From Neoarius graeffei (taxonomy: Eukaryota; Chordata; Actinopteri; Siluriformes; Ariidae): a stretch of DNA of 64,000 bases. Under the pieces are notes generated by a model. That model did not search any database. It was given only the letters and a program-made list of their open reading frames with translations, and was not told the DNA's origin. Positions 21,354-62,221 of the stretch are shown one piece after another. Every line of letters begins with the position of its first letter. Position 1 is the stretch's first letter. Where the stretch lies: contig NC_083596.1 of assembly GCF_027579695.1 (NCBI RefSeq), positions 17,044,255 through 17,108,254 on the forward strand, written 5' to 3'. The translations under genes and the position numbers were made by a program.

Positions 21354-22365
21354 TCTACAAATAAGTGTTCAAAACAAGAGGAACATGTATTTGTCTCTTA
21401 AATCCAGGCCGTTCCCTGTAATCTGTAACAACGGTTGGAGAAAGTAATGGCAAATAGTGAGTGCACAAACCATAGAAGGTAAACTGTACACAGCGCCAGG
21501 GCAGTGTGATGGTATGTCTACTTTTAGATTGTGTTAGCTTATCAGTGAAGACACTCGTCACTCGACGAGTTTCACGTCTTTACGACGGATACTTAAATGT
21601 GTGTTAGGTATTATTGTTGCAGTCTAAGCAGTCATTGTAGCAGCTAGATGAGCAAGAACCGAAAGGGTCTGTGCCATAAACCGTTATTTCTGTACGGCGT
21701 TGCTAATGTGTCGTTACTGTTGTTATTTCTCCCTCTGCTCGCCCTGTAAATGCCCTGCGTCGCTGGATAGCGAAGGTGTTTTCTGCATCTCGCTCCTTTT
21801 TCTTGTATGTTCTCCGTTTGTCGCCTTCCTCGCATTCAAACCAATTCGAGCCGAAGTCCGCTACATGTCCAAAATGGTGGTCGCATTTACGAAGGTCACG
21901 TGACTGAAAAGGGTCTATAAACAAAGTTATCAGTTCCGTGTTCACAAGAAGAACGACGACGAGGACAGCAACATCGAGATATATTATATATAGATATATA
22001 TATATTCAACTCCTTAAGCTGAATGAGCATGAACTCTATCTCCTCATTGCTCCAGAAGTGCACGTTTCTACTACTATTGTCATGCCAACCGAGGCTGTTG
22101 TGTTTCCCGCTTGTGGTCTCGTCACTCGTCACTTCCAGAAGGGGCAGTGCTGAAGTAAGTAGCTCGACTACGTAGCTCGATAGGGTTTACATGCACTAAG
22201 TAGCTCGGCTACAATCGCATAATCTAGGTCGCGTAGCTCGATTACGAGAAATCCAGTTCGGTTTGATTTCAGCCGAGCTAAGGTGTTTCCATGGCATTTA
22301 GAACTTCGATTTCAGTCGAGCTACGGCAGAAATTCGATTTTCTCTATGTGCATGTAAACGCACTG

Positions 22366-22719
22366 ACTGTTTCTAAAAGTGATCTGCCTGAGTAAACATT
22401 CAGCACCAAACTGTGCTTTCAGCATTTCAGCATTCAGCTAAAGTACACTTCCTGAACATCAACAAAGAAAAGCAACAAGATGCTTAAAAACACAACTTTA
22501 GTCTGTATATCTGGAAAATACCATGCAATAAATGATCCCAAAGTACTTTTTTTTATTTTACTGTCACAGTGGGTTTTTTTTATAAGACATTACATTTGCT
22601 CTTATGTGACTCCAAGTGGAGTTTAAGTTAAATGAATGTATGAATGTATTCCTGCAATATTGTTAGTCATGTGCTCATCTATACATGACTCATTTACATC
22701 AGTTGTGTGAATTTTCTTT
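22366..22719. other. Intergenic and hpd 3' UTR
   Basis: No gene besides the hpd 3' UTR on the minus strand; see the polyadenylation signal at 22552. Confidence 0.4.
22552..22557 (-). terminator. Candidate hpd polyadenylation signal
   Basis: AATAAA on the minus strand about 165 bases past the hpd stop, in an A-rich tract on that strand. It would give a short 3' UTR. Confidence 0.45.
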
Positions 22720-51491
<28,772 letters not shown>

Positions 51492-51642
51492 GTTGCTGCT
51501 CTCGATGGGCACTGCTCACCAGGACGGATGCTCAAAAGCAATCATCGTACAATTTCAACTACAGATAAGTCTTTGCCTAAGATTCATGTGATTGGCCCTT
51601 CAGTTCAACACCCCTTCACCCTCCCCTCATTCCAGTCATGGT

Positions 51643-51686
<44 letters not shown>

Positions 51687-52223
51687 GTAAACTTTTATGC
51701 TGACCTGGGACCAGGTCTTTTCACTTACAGAAAGAAACACTGGTTTCAGGGCCGCTCAAACTGTTATCCTAAACAAGCTCAAGGGTTGATTTCTTTCCTC
51801 TTGTGCTGTTTGCCATGTGCTATTAACTTTCCAAGTCCATATCAATCCCCGGTCTTCGCTTGGCTGTTTTTCTCTTTAACAGCTTCCGATTCAGACTGTT
51901 TTGTCTGTCCAAGGACAAACTGATGAAGGATTTATCAAACAGTGTTTAGAAAAATAAAGGAGTAGCCTTATGTGATTTATAAGACACTGAGAATTGTAAA
52001 AGCATAGAGCTGGGAAAAATTTTTTCAGTCATTCATGTCAATTTGGAGGTCAAATTGTGCGGAGTCTTGAACCTTACAGGAAAATCACATAAATTTCACA
52101 CGAGTAAGTGAATGATGTGTGAAAAACGCTCTGAAATGCTAATGTGAGCTGAAGTAATCATGTGACATTATTCGAACAACGTGATTTAATGTGGAAAACG
52201 AACATTTTTAGAAAATGAAACTA
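51492..52223. other. hpd upstream region
   Basis: Contains a (TC)n(AC)n tract at about 51643-51687. On the minus strand a CATAAAAG motif (51692-51699) and an AGGTCA half-site just upstream could be promoter elements, but nothing fixes the start site. Confidence 0.3.
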
Positions 52224-53832
52224 CAGTGGTGCTTGAAAGTTTGTGAACCCTTTAGAATTTTCTATATTTCTGCATAAATATGACCTAAAACATCATCAGA
52301 TTTTCACACAAGTCCTAAAAGTACATCAAGAGAACCCAGTTAAACAAATGAGACAAAAATATTATACTTGGTTATTTATGTATTGAGGAAAATGATCCAA
52401 TATTACATATCTGTGAGTGGCAAAAGTATGTGAACCTCTAGGATTAGCAGTTAATTTGAAGGTGAAATTAGAATCAGGTGTTTTCAATCAATGGGATGAC
52501 AATCAGGTGTGAGTGGGCACCCTGTTTTATTTAAAGAACAGGGTTCTGTCAAAGTCTGATCTTCACAACACATGTTTGTGGAAGTGTATCATGGCACGAA
52601 CAAAGGAGATTTCTGAGGACCTCAGAAAAAGCGTTGTTGATGCTCATGAGGCTGGAAAAGGTTACAAAACCATCTCTAAAGAGTTTGGACTCCACCAATC
52701 CACAGTCAGACAGATTGTGTACAAATGGAGGAAATTCAAGACCATTGTTACCCTCCCCAGGAGTGGTCCACCAACAAAGATCACTCCAAGAGCAAGGCGT
52801 GTAATAGTCGGCGAGGTCACAAAGGACCCCAGGGTAACTTCTAAGCAACTGAAGGCCTCTCTCACATTGGCTAATGTTAATGTTCATGAGCCTACCATCA
52901 GGAGAACACTGAACAACAATGGTGTGCATGGCAGGGTTGCAAGGAGAAAGCCACTGCTGTCCAAAAAGAACATTGCTGCTCGTCTGCAGTTTGCTAAAGA
53001 TCACGTGGACAAGCCAGAAGGCTATTGGAAAAATGTTTTGTGGATGGATGAGACTAAAATAGAATTTTTGGTTTAAATGAGAAGCGTGATGTTTGGAGAA
53101 AGGAAAACACTGCATTCCAGCATAAGAACCTTATCCCATCTGTGAAACATGGTGGTGGTAGTATCATGGTTTGGGCCTGTTTTGCTAAATCTGGGCCAGG
53201 ACGGCTTGCCATCATTGATGGAACAATAAATTCTGAATTATACCAGCAAATTCTAAAGGAAAATGTCAGGACATCTGTCCATGAACTGAATCTCAAGAGA
53301 AGGTGGGTCATGCAGCAAGACAATGACCCTAAGCACACAAGTCGTTCTACCAAAGAATGGTTAAAGAAGAATAAAGTTAATGTTTTGGAATGGCCAAGTC
53401 AAAGTCCTGACCTTAATCCAATCGAAATGTTGTGGAAGGACCTGAAGCGAGCAGTTCATGTGAGGAAACCCACCAACATCCCAGAGTTGAAGCTGTGCTG
53501 TACGGAGGAATGGGCTAAAATTCCTCCAAGCCGGTGTGCAGGACTGACCAACAGTTACCGGAAATGTTTAGTTGCAGTTATTGCTGCACAAGGGGGTCAC
53601 ACCAGATACTGAAAGCAAAGGTTCACGTACTTTTGCCACTCACAGATATGTAATATTGGATCATTTTCCACAATAAATAAATGACGAAGTATAATATTTT
53701 TGTCTCATTTGTTTAACTGGGTTCTCTTTATCTACTTTTAGGACTTGTGTGAAAATCTAATGATGTTTTAGGTCATATTTATGCAGAAATATAGAAAATT
53801 CTAAAGGGTTCACAAACTTTCAAGCACCACTG
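52224..53832 (+). mobile_element. Tc1 family A, full length with both TIRs
   Basis: 1609 bp between TA dinucleotides. Ends CAGTGGTGCTTGAAAGTTTG and the exact inverse; arms near 200 bp including TATTTCTGCATAAATATGAC. The best preserved of four family members in this window. Confidence 0.93.
52591..53612 (+). pseudogene. Tc1 transposase with a single frameshift
   Basis: Starts MARTKEISEDLRKSVVDAHE, with HTH segments (TISKEFGLHQSTVRQIVYKW), then WMDETKIE. A one-base deletion in a T run near 53064 (compared with copies A and B) shifts the frame and gives a stop at 53074-53076. The frame is open again to 53612 and includes [11 protein letters not shown] and DLNPIEMLWKD, completing DD34E. Otherwise full length at about 340 codons. 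Confidence 0.88.
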
Positions 53833-54273
53833 TATATGGCCTGCATGTGAAAAATTAACATGAAAACAAATTAATCATGTGGGGGAAAGATTACATATTA
53901 ATATTAATATATAAATGAATCCTCTGGGGGTAGGATTACAAGTAAAAAAAAAATCATGTGAATATAAAGTAATCGTGGATAAAAACTCACATGAAAATAT
54001 ATGAATTATATCAAAAAAATAACGTCTATACAGAATGAGTCACATGTTAGGAAATCACGTGCGAATATAAATAAATCACATTGAAAATAACATCTGAATG
54101 TAAATGAATCATGTTAAATTCACACGTGTGTATAAACGAAGCATATAGGGGAAATCACGTGTGTATATAAATGAATCACATGGGAACAATCACATGTGAA
54201 TTTAAATGAATGACACTGGGGAAAATCACAGGTAAAAATAAATGAATCATTATGGGGACAGTCATAGGTAAAT

Positions 54274-54646
54274 CTCATCTCATTATCTGTAGCCACTTTA
54301 TCCTGTTCTACAGGGTCGCAGGCAAGCTGGAGCTTATCCCAGCTGACTACGGGCGAAAGGCGGGGTACACCCTGGACAAGTCGCCAGGTCATCACAGGGC
54401 TGACACATAGACACAGACAACCATTCACACTCACATTCACACCTACGGTCAATTTAGAGTCACCAGTTAACCTAACCTGCATGTCTTTGGACTGTGGGGG
54501 AAACCGGAGCACCCGGAGGAAACCCACGCGGACACGGGGAGAACATGCAAACTCCGCACAGAAAGGCCCTCGCCGGCCCCGGGGCTCGAACCCGGACCTT
54601 CTTGCTGTGAGGCGACAGCGCTAACCACTACACCACTGTGCCGCCC
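54274..54646 (-). mobile_element. tRNA-derived SINE 17
   Basis: 14-bp duplication AGTCATAGGTAAAT (54260-54273, 54647-54660). The minisatellite blocks at 60405 and 60858 show the empty site. Confidence 0.92.
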
Positions 54647-54898
54647 AGTCATAGGTAAATAAATAAATAAATCACATGGGGAAAATCACATGTGAATATA
54701 AATAAAGCATATGGGGAAAATCAGATGTGATACACAGTGGCAGTTCAATGTGCTTTACAGAGGTAAAAGCAAAACAGTAAACAATAGAAAATAAAATTAC
54801 ATAAAATAAAGGGGGAAGAAGAGAGAAAAAAATAATAAGAATTAAACAATAGCAGAAATAAAATAATAAAATGAAGTAAAAGTTCAGTAAAAAACAGC

Positions 54899-55882
54899 TG
54901 TAAGTACAAAGCCACCGTCCCGTCTGGAAACTACAAATCCCATCAACCAACTTCCGCATTGACCTACGTCATGCCTGGGTGGGATCACCTACGTCACATC
55001 CTCCATGAAGCCATAAGTAACTGAGCAAACTTCCGTTCCTCCTCTTTTGGCGCGGATGTGACTCGGGTCACACTGACATAAAAACGCCCTCTCTCTCTCG
55101 TCACAGATTTCAAGCCATCCAGACACAAAGAGATACCCTGCACCAGAAAACCCAAGAAAAGACGTCTTTCTGGCAAGAAACAGAATTTAGTGTGTTTTCT
55201 TCCATTTACCATTGGCCACGGTAAACTCCAGAATCACGCGATTTTAACTCAGATTGAGTTACAACTGGTTTTTCATTTGTTCATTATAAGTACGTACGAC
55301 TGCTGCCCAAAGCAGTTAATTTAAAGTTAGAAGCGACCGGGTTTCTTCTGACTAAAAGCGCTGTGCACATTGTTTGATCAGAGACTTCTTCTCCACGAAC
55401 TACGAAGCGTTCTGACCAAGAAATCCTCTGCTTTCATGGAGGCCTCCACGAAAACTGTGAAACTCCGTCTCTTCAGAACATCTCCTCATAATCTTGCGTA
55501 GAGGCAAGATACTGAAGTAAGATTGGCATTTTGGGCAAACTAGTCTTAGGAGTTAGCTTTCTGAAGTAGTGTGAATTTAAACTCAGGAACGGTTTAATTG
55601 TGTACACTGTAAACACTTAGGGTGTTGAATTGATTATTGTTCTATTTGTGTTGATCTCTCAATTGTTTAATAGATAGGCTTTTGCATGCTCTCTATTCCT
55701 TCCTAACACCTTTAATTTCATTATTACACATATTTTGACCTCATCAAGATTTCAGAGGATTTAGTAGTGTTATAAGCTAGTGGAGTTAGCTACCACAGCT
55801 AATTCTTTTGTCTCATTAGCAACAGTGCTAATCTTTTGTCTCCAACACGTGGTGACCCCTCCTCCACTCACTCACTCACACA

Positions 55883-55923
<41 letters not shown>

Positions 55924-56034
55924 TAGCTAGCATCCCAAGCTAGTCTTTTGTTTAGGCCACTAGGCCTCTCACACACACACACACAACACACCTTAGCTAG
56001 CATCCCAAGCTAGTCTTTTGTTTAGGCCACAAGG

Positions 56035-56071
<37 letters not shown>

Positions 56072-56390
56072 CCCATATATACACATACCTCACTGTTTGC
56101 TGAAGATTTCAACTGCTATTATTCATTTTTATCTTTGTTATAATAAATTCAATTAGTTGTTAAACTGTGTCTGTGTTGCTTCTATATTCTTTGAAGTACC
56201 CAATCTCAAAGAATTCCAAGGTTGTGTAATACGGTAAGTGATCATAATAACTTGGAATATACCATAATTTAGCTGTTTGGTAATTTATTATTAAGCACCA
56301 AAATTAATGGTATTATTAATGAGACTGATTTCATGATTTGATGAGACTGAATTAATGAGATTGATCACTTAATTACAAATTGCACCTACA
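54899..56390 (+). mobile_element. Solo LTR (about 1.5 kb) nested in the L2 3' region
   Basis: Begins TGTAAGTACAAAG and ends CACCTACA, i.e. TG...CA, with 4-bp duplication CAGC on both sides (5 bp ACAGC is also possible). A TATA-like CATAAAAACG lies near 55075 and AATAAA near 56143. Contains (CA)n tracts and a duplicated TTAGCTAGCATCCCAAGC segment. No internal region or coding sequence, so recombination between two LTRs is inferred. Element family not assigned. Confidence 0.65.
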
Positions 56391-56490
56391 CAGCAGAATA
56401 AAATAGAATAAAAGTTAAGTAAAGTTTAAAACATGCAGAGACTGTAAAAGTTAAGTAAAGTTTAAAACATGTAAAGATGGTATTTATCAG

Positions 56491-58347
56491 TTAGCAGAAA
56501 GCATCTGAAAACAGCTTGGGCTTTAATCTAGATTTGAAGCTGCCAACAGCAGGAGCATTTTTAATGTCCTCTGGGAGTTGGTTCCATAGCTGTACTGCAT
56601 AGTAGCTAAAAGCTGCTTCACCACACTTTGTTTTAACAACAGGTTTTACCAGTAAATTTTGCTGCTGCGATCAGGTAGATCTGATTGGGTTAGGCCGCTG
56701 CAACATATCAGAGAGGTAATTGGGCCCTGTACCATTTAGAGATTTGTACACCAGCAGCAATGCTTTAAAGTCAATTCTGTAGCTTACTGGAAGCCAGTGA
56801 AGGGACCTTAGAATTGGAGTAATGTGCTCTGTTCTTTTTGTTCGTGTGAGAACCCTAGCCGCTGCATTTTGAATCACCTGAAGTCGTTTGATGGTCTTTT
56901 TTGGCAGGCCTGTGAAAAGGCTATTGCAGTAGTCAACCCTACTAGAGATGAAGGCATGTATAAGTTTTTGCAGATCATTTTTTGACAAAAGTCCTCTTAG
57001 TTTGGAAATGTTTTTTAGGTGATAAAATGCTGATTTAGTGATTGCTTTCATGTGACTGTCAAAGTTTAGCTCGCTGTCAATGAAAACACCATGATTTTTA
57101 ACCACATCTTTTGTTTTAATCCCCTTTGTGTCAAGAATAGTGGTAATCCTGAGTCTTTCATCTTTTTTCCCAAATAGAATTACTTCTGTTTTATCTGTGT
57201 TCAGCTGAAGAAAATTTTGTGACCTCCAGTTGTTGATTTGGTCAATACACTGGTAGAGACATTCAAGGGGGGCATAATCATTAGGTGATAGAGCAAAATA
57301 AATTTGGGTGTCATCTGCATAGCAGTGATACAAAATTGAGTTGTTCTTGACAATTTGTCCAAGTGGGAGCATATAAAGGTTGAATAGTAATGGTCCAAGG
57401 ATCGACCCCTGGGGGACACCACAGGTCAAGGACATTGATGTTGAGGTACAATTTTCCATGGTAACAAAGAAGCTTCTATCTTTTAAGTATGATTTTAACC
57501 AATTGATAACTTTACCAGTCAACCCAACCCAGTGTTCAAGTCGATATAGCAGTATGTTGTGATCAACAGTATCAAAAGCTGCACTGAGGTCCAGTAACAC
57601 CAGGACCGATGTTTTGCCTGCATCAGTATTAAGACGTATGTCATTTATAACTTTAATCAGCGCTGTTTCAGTGCTATGATTGGCATGAAATCCTGACTGA
57701 AAGTTATCAAAACAGCTGTTTGATATCAAGAAGGCAGTTAATTGATTGAAGACAATTTTTTCAAGGATTTTCCCGATGAATGGTAGATTTGATATTGGCC
57801 TGTAGTTGTTCAATACTGAAGCATCCAGATTATTCTTTTTAAGGCGGGGCTTTACAACGACTTTCTTCAGGGACACAGGAAAAATGCCAGTCTCTAGGGA
57901 TGCATTTATGATCTGAAGCACATCTGTAATTATAAGGTGAAGAACAGACTTAAAAAAGTTGGTGGGCAGAATGTCCAATTCAGATGTTGAGGAACTGAGA
58001 TTTTGTACAGTTTTTTCAAGAGTCTCGTAATCAATCAAACAAAATTCTGACATTGTGTTGAAATTGTCTGTCTGTGTCACTGGTGATTGCAGCTTTTCAG
58101 TTATTTGCAACTGAGATATATTATGAGCAATATTCTGCCGTATTTTATCAATTTTACCTTTGAAGAAGGATGCAAACTCATTGCATTTATTAACTGAGAG
58201 AAGTTCAGGTGCTAATTGTGGTGGGGGATTAGTTAGCTTCTCTACTGTTGAAAATGGCACACGGGCATTGTTCATATTCCTGTTGATGATGTTGGAGAAG
58301 AAAGACTGTCTTGCTTTACCAATTTCATAATTATATTTACAAAGCAT
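56491..58347 (-). pseudogene. L2 reverse transcriptase region
   Basis: Long open frame 58347-56671, then an in-frame TGA and further open frame to TAA at 56491. Motifs: QSGFHANHSTETALIKVIND, LLDLSAAFDTVDHNIL, GVPQGSILGPLLFNLY, CYADDTQIYF (catalytic YADD), LNTDKTEVILFG and the C-terminal QNAAARVLTRTKR. The TGA falls where RSTR would be expected, so a CGA to TGA change is likely. Confidence 0.88.
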
Positions 58348-58461
58348 CTCTTTATGGATTTGATAATGGATGTGAAGTTTAGATTTGCGCCATTTTCTTT
58401 CAGTCTTCCTACATTCTCTCTTTAGCAGTTTAACAGCTGGGTATTGCTTCCATGGTGCTTT

Positions 58462-59499
58462 CTACTTGTCATTGACTCTTTTGATTTTGAATGGAGCAAT
58501 ATCATCCATAATTTGGGTCATATTTAAATTAAAAATTTCCAGTAAGTCGTCTACAGAGTCTGACATTTTAGTTGAGATCCGTGAGAGAGCTTGCTCAAAG
58601 AGAACACGTGTGTTGTCGTTTATGACTCTCCTACCCATAGTCATTGAGCTGTTCTGAATGTGAGGGGACATAGAAACATCAGAGAAAACACAGAAATGAT
58701 CAGATAAGGCCAGGTCAACAACAGTAGTAGAAACAGTAAGACCCTTTGCGATAACGAGGTCAAGGGTATGACCACGAGAGTGGGTCGGCCCCTGTACATG
58801 TTGTACTAGGTTGAACTTGTCAATAAGTGCAAGTAATTCTCTGGCATAAGTGTTTTCAGGATTATCTACATGCAAGTTAAAATCCCCAGATATAATAAGA
58901 CAGTCAAACTCAAATGACTGACAACAGTTCACCAAACTCTTCCAGAAAAACTTTGGCTGAATGTCTCGGAGGCCTGTAAATAGTTAATAACAATATGTTA
59001 GGAGAGCATGTAACAAGTGCACATAAGTGTTCAAAGGATGTAAAATCACCAAGTGAGGACTGTTTACTTACATTGAAAAGAGGCTTTGAATATGTTTGCG
59101 ATCCCGCCACCTTTCCCATGTCGGGTAGCACTCATGAAATTAAAATTTGGGGGAGCTGCTTCAATAAGGGTGGTAGCATTCTTTGCTTGATCCAGCCATG
59201 TTTCAGTTAGAAGCAAAAAAATCAAGATTGTGTTTGCAAATAAGATCATTAATTAAAAATTACTTGTTTGAAAGTGATCTAACGTTCAGAAGAGCTAGCT
59301 TTACAGAAAGTCTAGAAGTACTAATATCCGCTTGGGCACTCTGATGTTGTTTTGAAACAGGAAGGAGACTAGACTGGTTTACCCCCTGGGTTAAATATGC
59401 TCTATGTTTTCTATTTCTTATCAACACAGGAATAGAGAATGGCATAGGCATACTGGGTCCCAGCTTGTTTTCAAAACTACACCCAATGCAGGGACCCAC
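58462..59499 (-). pseudogene. L2 endonuclease region, broken
   Basis: Pieces in several frames: LALLNVRSLSNK (59300-59260), LLLTETWLDQ near 59200, ILLLTIYRPP near 58980, and IISGDFNLHVDNPENTYARE with DLALSDHFCVF in 58935-58462. These are the successive motifs of the LINE endonuclease. At least three frameshifts or stops. Confidence 0.82.
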
Positions 59500-61450
59500 A
59501 GCACATCATACAAGACTCTCTGTATGTTCCATGAGGTCGGGAGGGGGAAGGATTGGAGATGTCATGTATTTTTTAGATGGTGAAAAAGATTGGTAGCCAG
59601 CTGAAAGTCCTGGGCGAACACAATTCAGTCTGTTGGTTGATTTTCGATGAACTGGGTACACTGCTTGTCGCGAATGATTTGGGCTGGAAAAAGAGAGTGC
59701 AGCCATTGGCAGCAATCTCTGCATACTTTTAGGGAAATCCATGCAGGGGGGAGACGGAGATGGTACAACAAAGTCAGAAAAGCGAGACTGAGATTGGGAC
59801 TTTGGTGAGGTCTTTGTGAGTGTCTCCATGACTGTCTCTGTGGTGACTGTCTCCCTGACAGTCTCTGTGATACTTGCATGGGGTCGAGATGTGGATGATG
59901 CAGCCTTGGCATGATTATCTTTGGTCAGGTCCTCAATAGGGATAAAGCATATGGGGAAAATCACATGTGAATATAAATGAATCACATGGGGAAATTACAT
60001 GTGATGAATATAAATGAATCATGTGGGGAAATTACATGTGATGAATATAAATGAATCATATGGGGAAATCACATGTGAATATACATAAAGCATATGGGGA
60101 AATCACATGTGAACATAAATAAGGCATATGGGGAAATCACGTGACTATAAATGAATCACATGGGGAAATCACATGAATACAAATGAATCACATGGGGAAA
60201 TCACATGTGAATATACATAAAGCATATGGGGAAAATCACGTGAATATAAATGAATCAGATGGGGAAATTAACATGTGAAAATAAATGAATCATGTGGGGA
60301 AATCACAGGTAAAAAAAATAAATGAATCACATAGGAACAATCACATATGAACTTAAATGAATGACACTGGGGAAAATCACAGGTAAAAATAAATGAATCA
60401 TTATGGGGACAGTCATAGGTAAATAAATAAATAAATCGCATGGGGAAAATCACGTGAATATAAATAAAGCATATGGGGAAAATCACATGTGAAAAAAACA
60501 AATCACATGGGGAAATCACATGTGAATACAAATGAATCACACAGGGAAATCACATGTGAATATACATAAAGCATATGGGGAAATCACATGTGAACATAAA
60601 GCATATGGGGAAATCACGTGACTATAAATGAATCACATGGGGAAATCACATGTGAATATACATAAAGCATATGGGGAAAATCATGAATCGTGAATATAAA
60701 TGAATCAGATGGGGAAATTAACATGTGAACATAAATGAATCACGTGGAGGAAATCACAGGTAAAAAAATAAATGAATCACATGGGAACAATCACATATGA
60801 ATTTAAATGAATGACACTGGGGAAAATCACAGGTAAAAATAAATGAATCATTATGGGGACAGTCATAGGTAAATAAATAAGTAAATCACATGGGGAAAAT
60901 CACATGTGAATATAAATAAAGCATATGGGGAAAATCACGTGAATATAAATAAAGCATATGGGGAAAACCACATGTGAATATGAACAAATCACATGGGGAA
61001 ATCACATGTGAATATACATAAAGCATATGGGGAAAATTACGTGAATATAAATGAATCAGATGGGGAAATTAATGTGAAAATAAATTAATCACGTGGGGGA
61101 AATCACAGGTAAAAAAATAAATTAATCACATGGGGAAATCACATGTGAATATAAATGAATCACGTGCGGAAATCAGAGGTAAAAATAAATGAATCACATG
61201 GGGGAAATCATGGCTAAATATAAATGAATCCCAAGGGGGAAAATCACATGTGAATATAAATCAATCACATGGGGAAATCATGTGAATATACGTTAAGCAT
61301 ATTGCAAAAATCACATGTGAATGTAAATAAATAACATGGGGAAATTAAAATGTGAACATAAATGAATCACATGGTGAAAATCACAGGTAAAAAGAGATGA
61401 CTCACATGGGGAAATCACATGTAAATATAAATGAATCACATGGGGAAATC

Positions 61451-61814
61451 GCATCTCATCTCATTATCTCTAGCCGCTTTATCCTGTTCTACAGGGTCGC
61501 AGGCAAGCTGGAGCCTATCCCAGCTGACTACGGGCAAAAGGCGGGGTACACCCTGGACAAGTCGCCAGGTCATCACAGGGCTGACACATAGACACAGACA
61601 ACCATTCACACCTACAGTCAATTTAGAGTCATCAGTTAACCTAACCTGCATGTCTTTGGACTGTGGGGGAAACCGGAGCACCCCGAGGAAACCCACACAG
61701 ACACAGGGAGAACATGCAAACTTCGCACAGAAAGGCCCTCGCCGGCCCCGGGGCTCGAACCCGGACCTTCTTACTGTGAGGCGACAGCGCTAACCACTAC
61801 ACCACCATGCCGCC
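61451..61814 (-). mobile_element. tRNA-derived SINE 18
   Basis: Reverse full-length copy in the minisatellite, flanked by TGGGGAAATC / TGGGAAATC. A 12-bp core deletion (ACTCACATTCAC-type repeat lost) distinguishes it. Confidence 0.88.
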
Positions 61815-62221
61815 TGGGAAATCAAATGTGAATATAAATTGATCACGTGGAAAATCATAGGTAAAAATAAATGAATCACATGGGCAATCACAGGTAAAAA
61901 ATAGATGAATCACATGGGGTAATCACATGTAAATATAAATGAATCACGTGGGGGAAATCACATGTTAATATAAATTAATCACATGAGGAAATCATGTGAA
62001 TATAAATGAATCAGATGGGGAAAATCATATGTGAATGTAAATGAATCATATGGGGAAAAAATCACAGGTAAAAATAAATGAATCATGTGGAAGAAATGAC
62101 GTGAATATAAATAATTCACATTCATGAAAATTCATCTGTGTTGGTAAAATACATAAGTGATTTTTTTTTTTTAACTTTTGATCTCAATACAAAGAAATGA
62201 AAACTCACTTGGGAATTTCCA

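Larger units (their letters stand above)
20497..21917 (+). mobile_element. THAP-domain element K nested in J
   Basis: Ends TGGACCCTTTCACGTGAC and its inverted partner GTCACGTGACTGAAAAGGGTCTA (with a 4-base offset). CCATTTTGGACATGTA lies inside both ends. Flanking TA is consistent with a TA duplication. It carries a THAP first exon and a hAT MITE; the rest of the protein is missing. P-element-like or Kolobok-like origin is possible. Confidence 0.65.
20282..22365. mobile_element. TIR element J containing two nested elements
   Basis: Terminal inverted repeat CAGTGCGTTTACATGCACAT, perfect at the right end apart from a single added T inside, with candidate 3-bp duplication ACT on both sides. Subterminal AATCGAGCTA and TAGCTCGATTA motifs repeat. 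No transposase visible. The ends resemble fish 3-bp-TSD (Harbinger or CMC-like) MITEs; the class is uncertain. Confidence 0.7.
54724..59941 (-). mobile_element. L2-like LINE inserted in the minisatellite
   Basis: Flanked by a 22-bp direct repeat starting ATAAAGCATATGGGG (54702-54723, 59942-59963). About 3.7 kb without the LTR nested in it. Carries apurinic-like endonuclease and reverse transcriptase regions. Because the target is itself repetitive, the flanking repeat is suggestive rather than proof. Confidence 0.75.
53840..62150. repeat. 34-bp minisatellite, interrupted by two SINEs and an L2
   Basis: Units like AAATCACATGTGAATATA + CATAAAGCATATGGGG, 34 bp, degenerate. Uninterrupted arrays at about 53880-54273, 54647-54723 and 59942-62150. 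Many units hold CACATGTG or CACGTG. A larger block beginning GAATGACACTGGGGAAAATC recurs at about 54206, 60358 and 60808, so there is higher-order structure of about 450 bp in the right array. Confidence 0.85.

Noticed and set aside
51528..51923. 131-codon plus-strand ORF upstream of hpd
   Set aside because: Driven by the TC/AC microsatellite and unsupported by any motif; it runs antisense to the hpd promoter side.
54672..54959. ORF rich in Phe and Tyr
   Set aside because: Composition artefact of A/T-rich L2 3' UTR plus the LTR start on the opposite strand.
59942..62150. CRISPR-like array of repeats and spacers
   Set aside because: Units are contiguous 34-bp minisatellite copies with gradual drift, not identical repeats with unique spacers, in a vertebrate genome.
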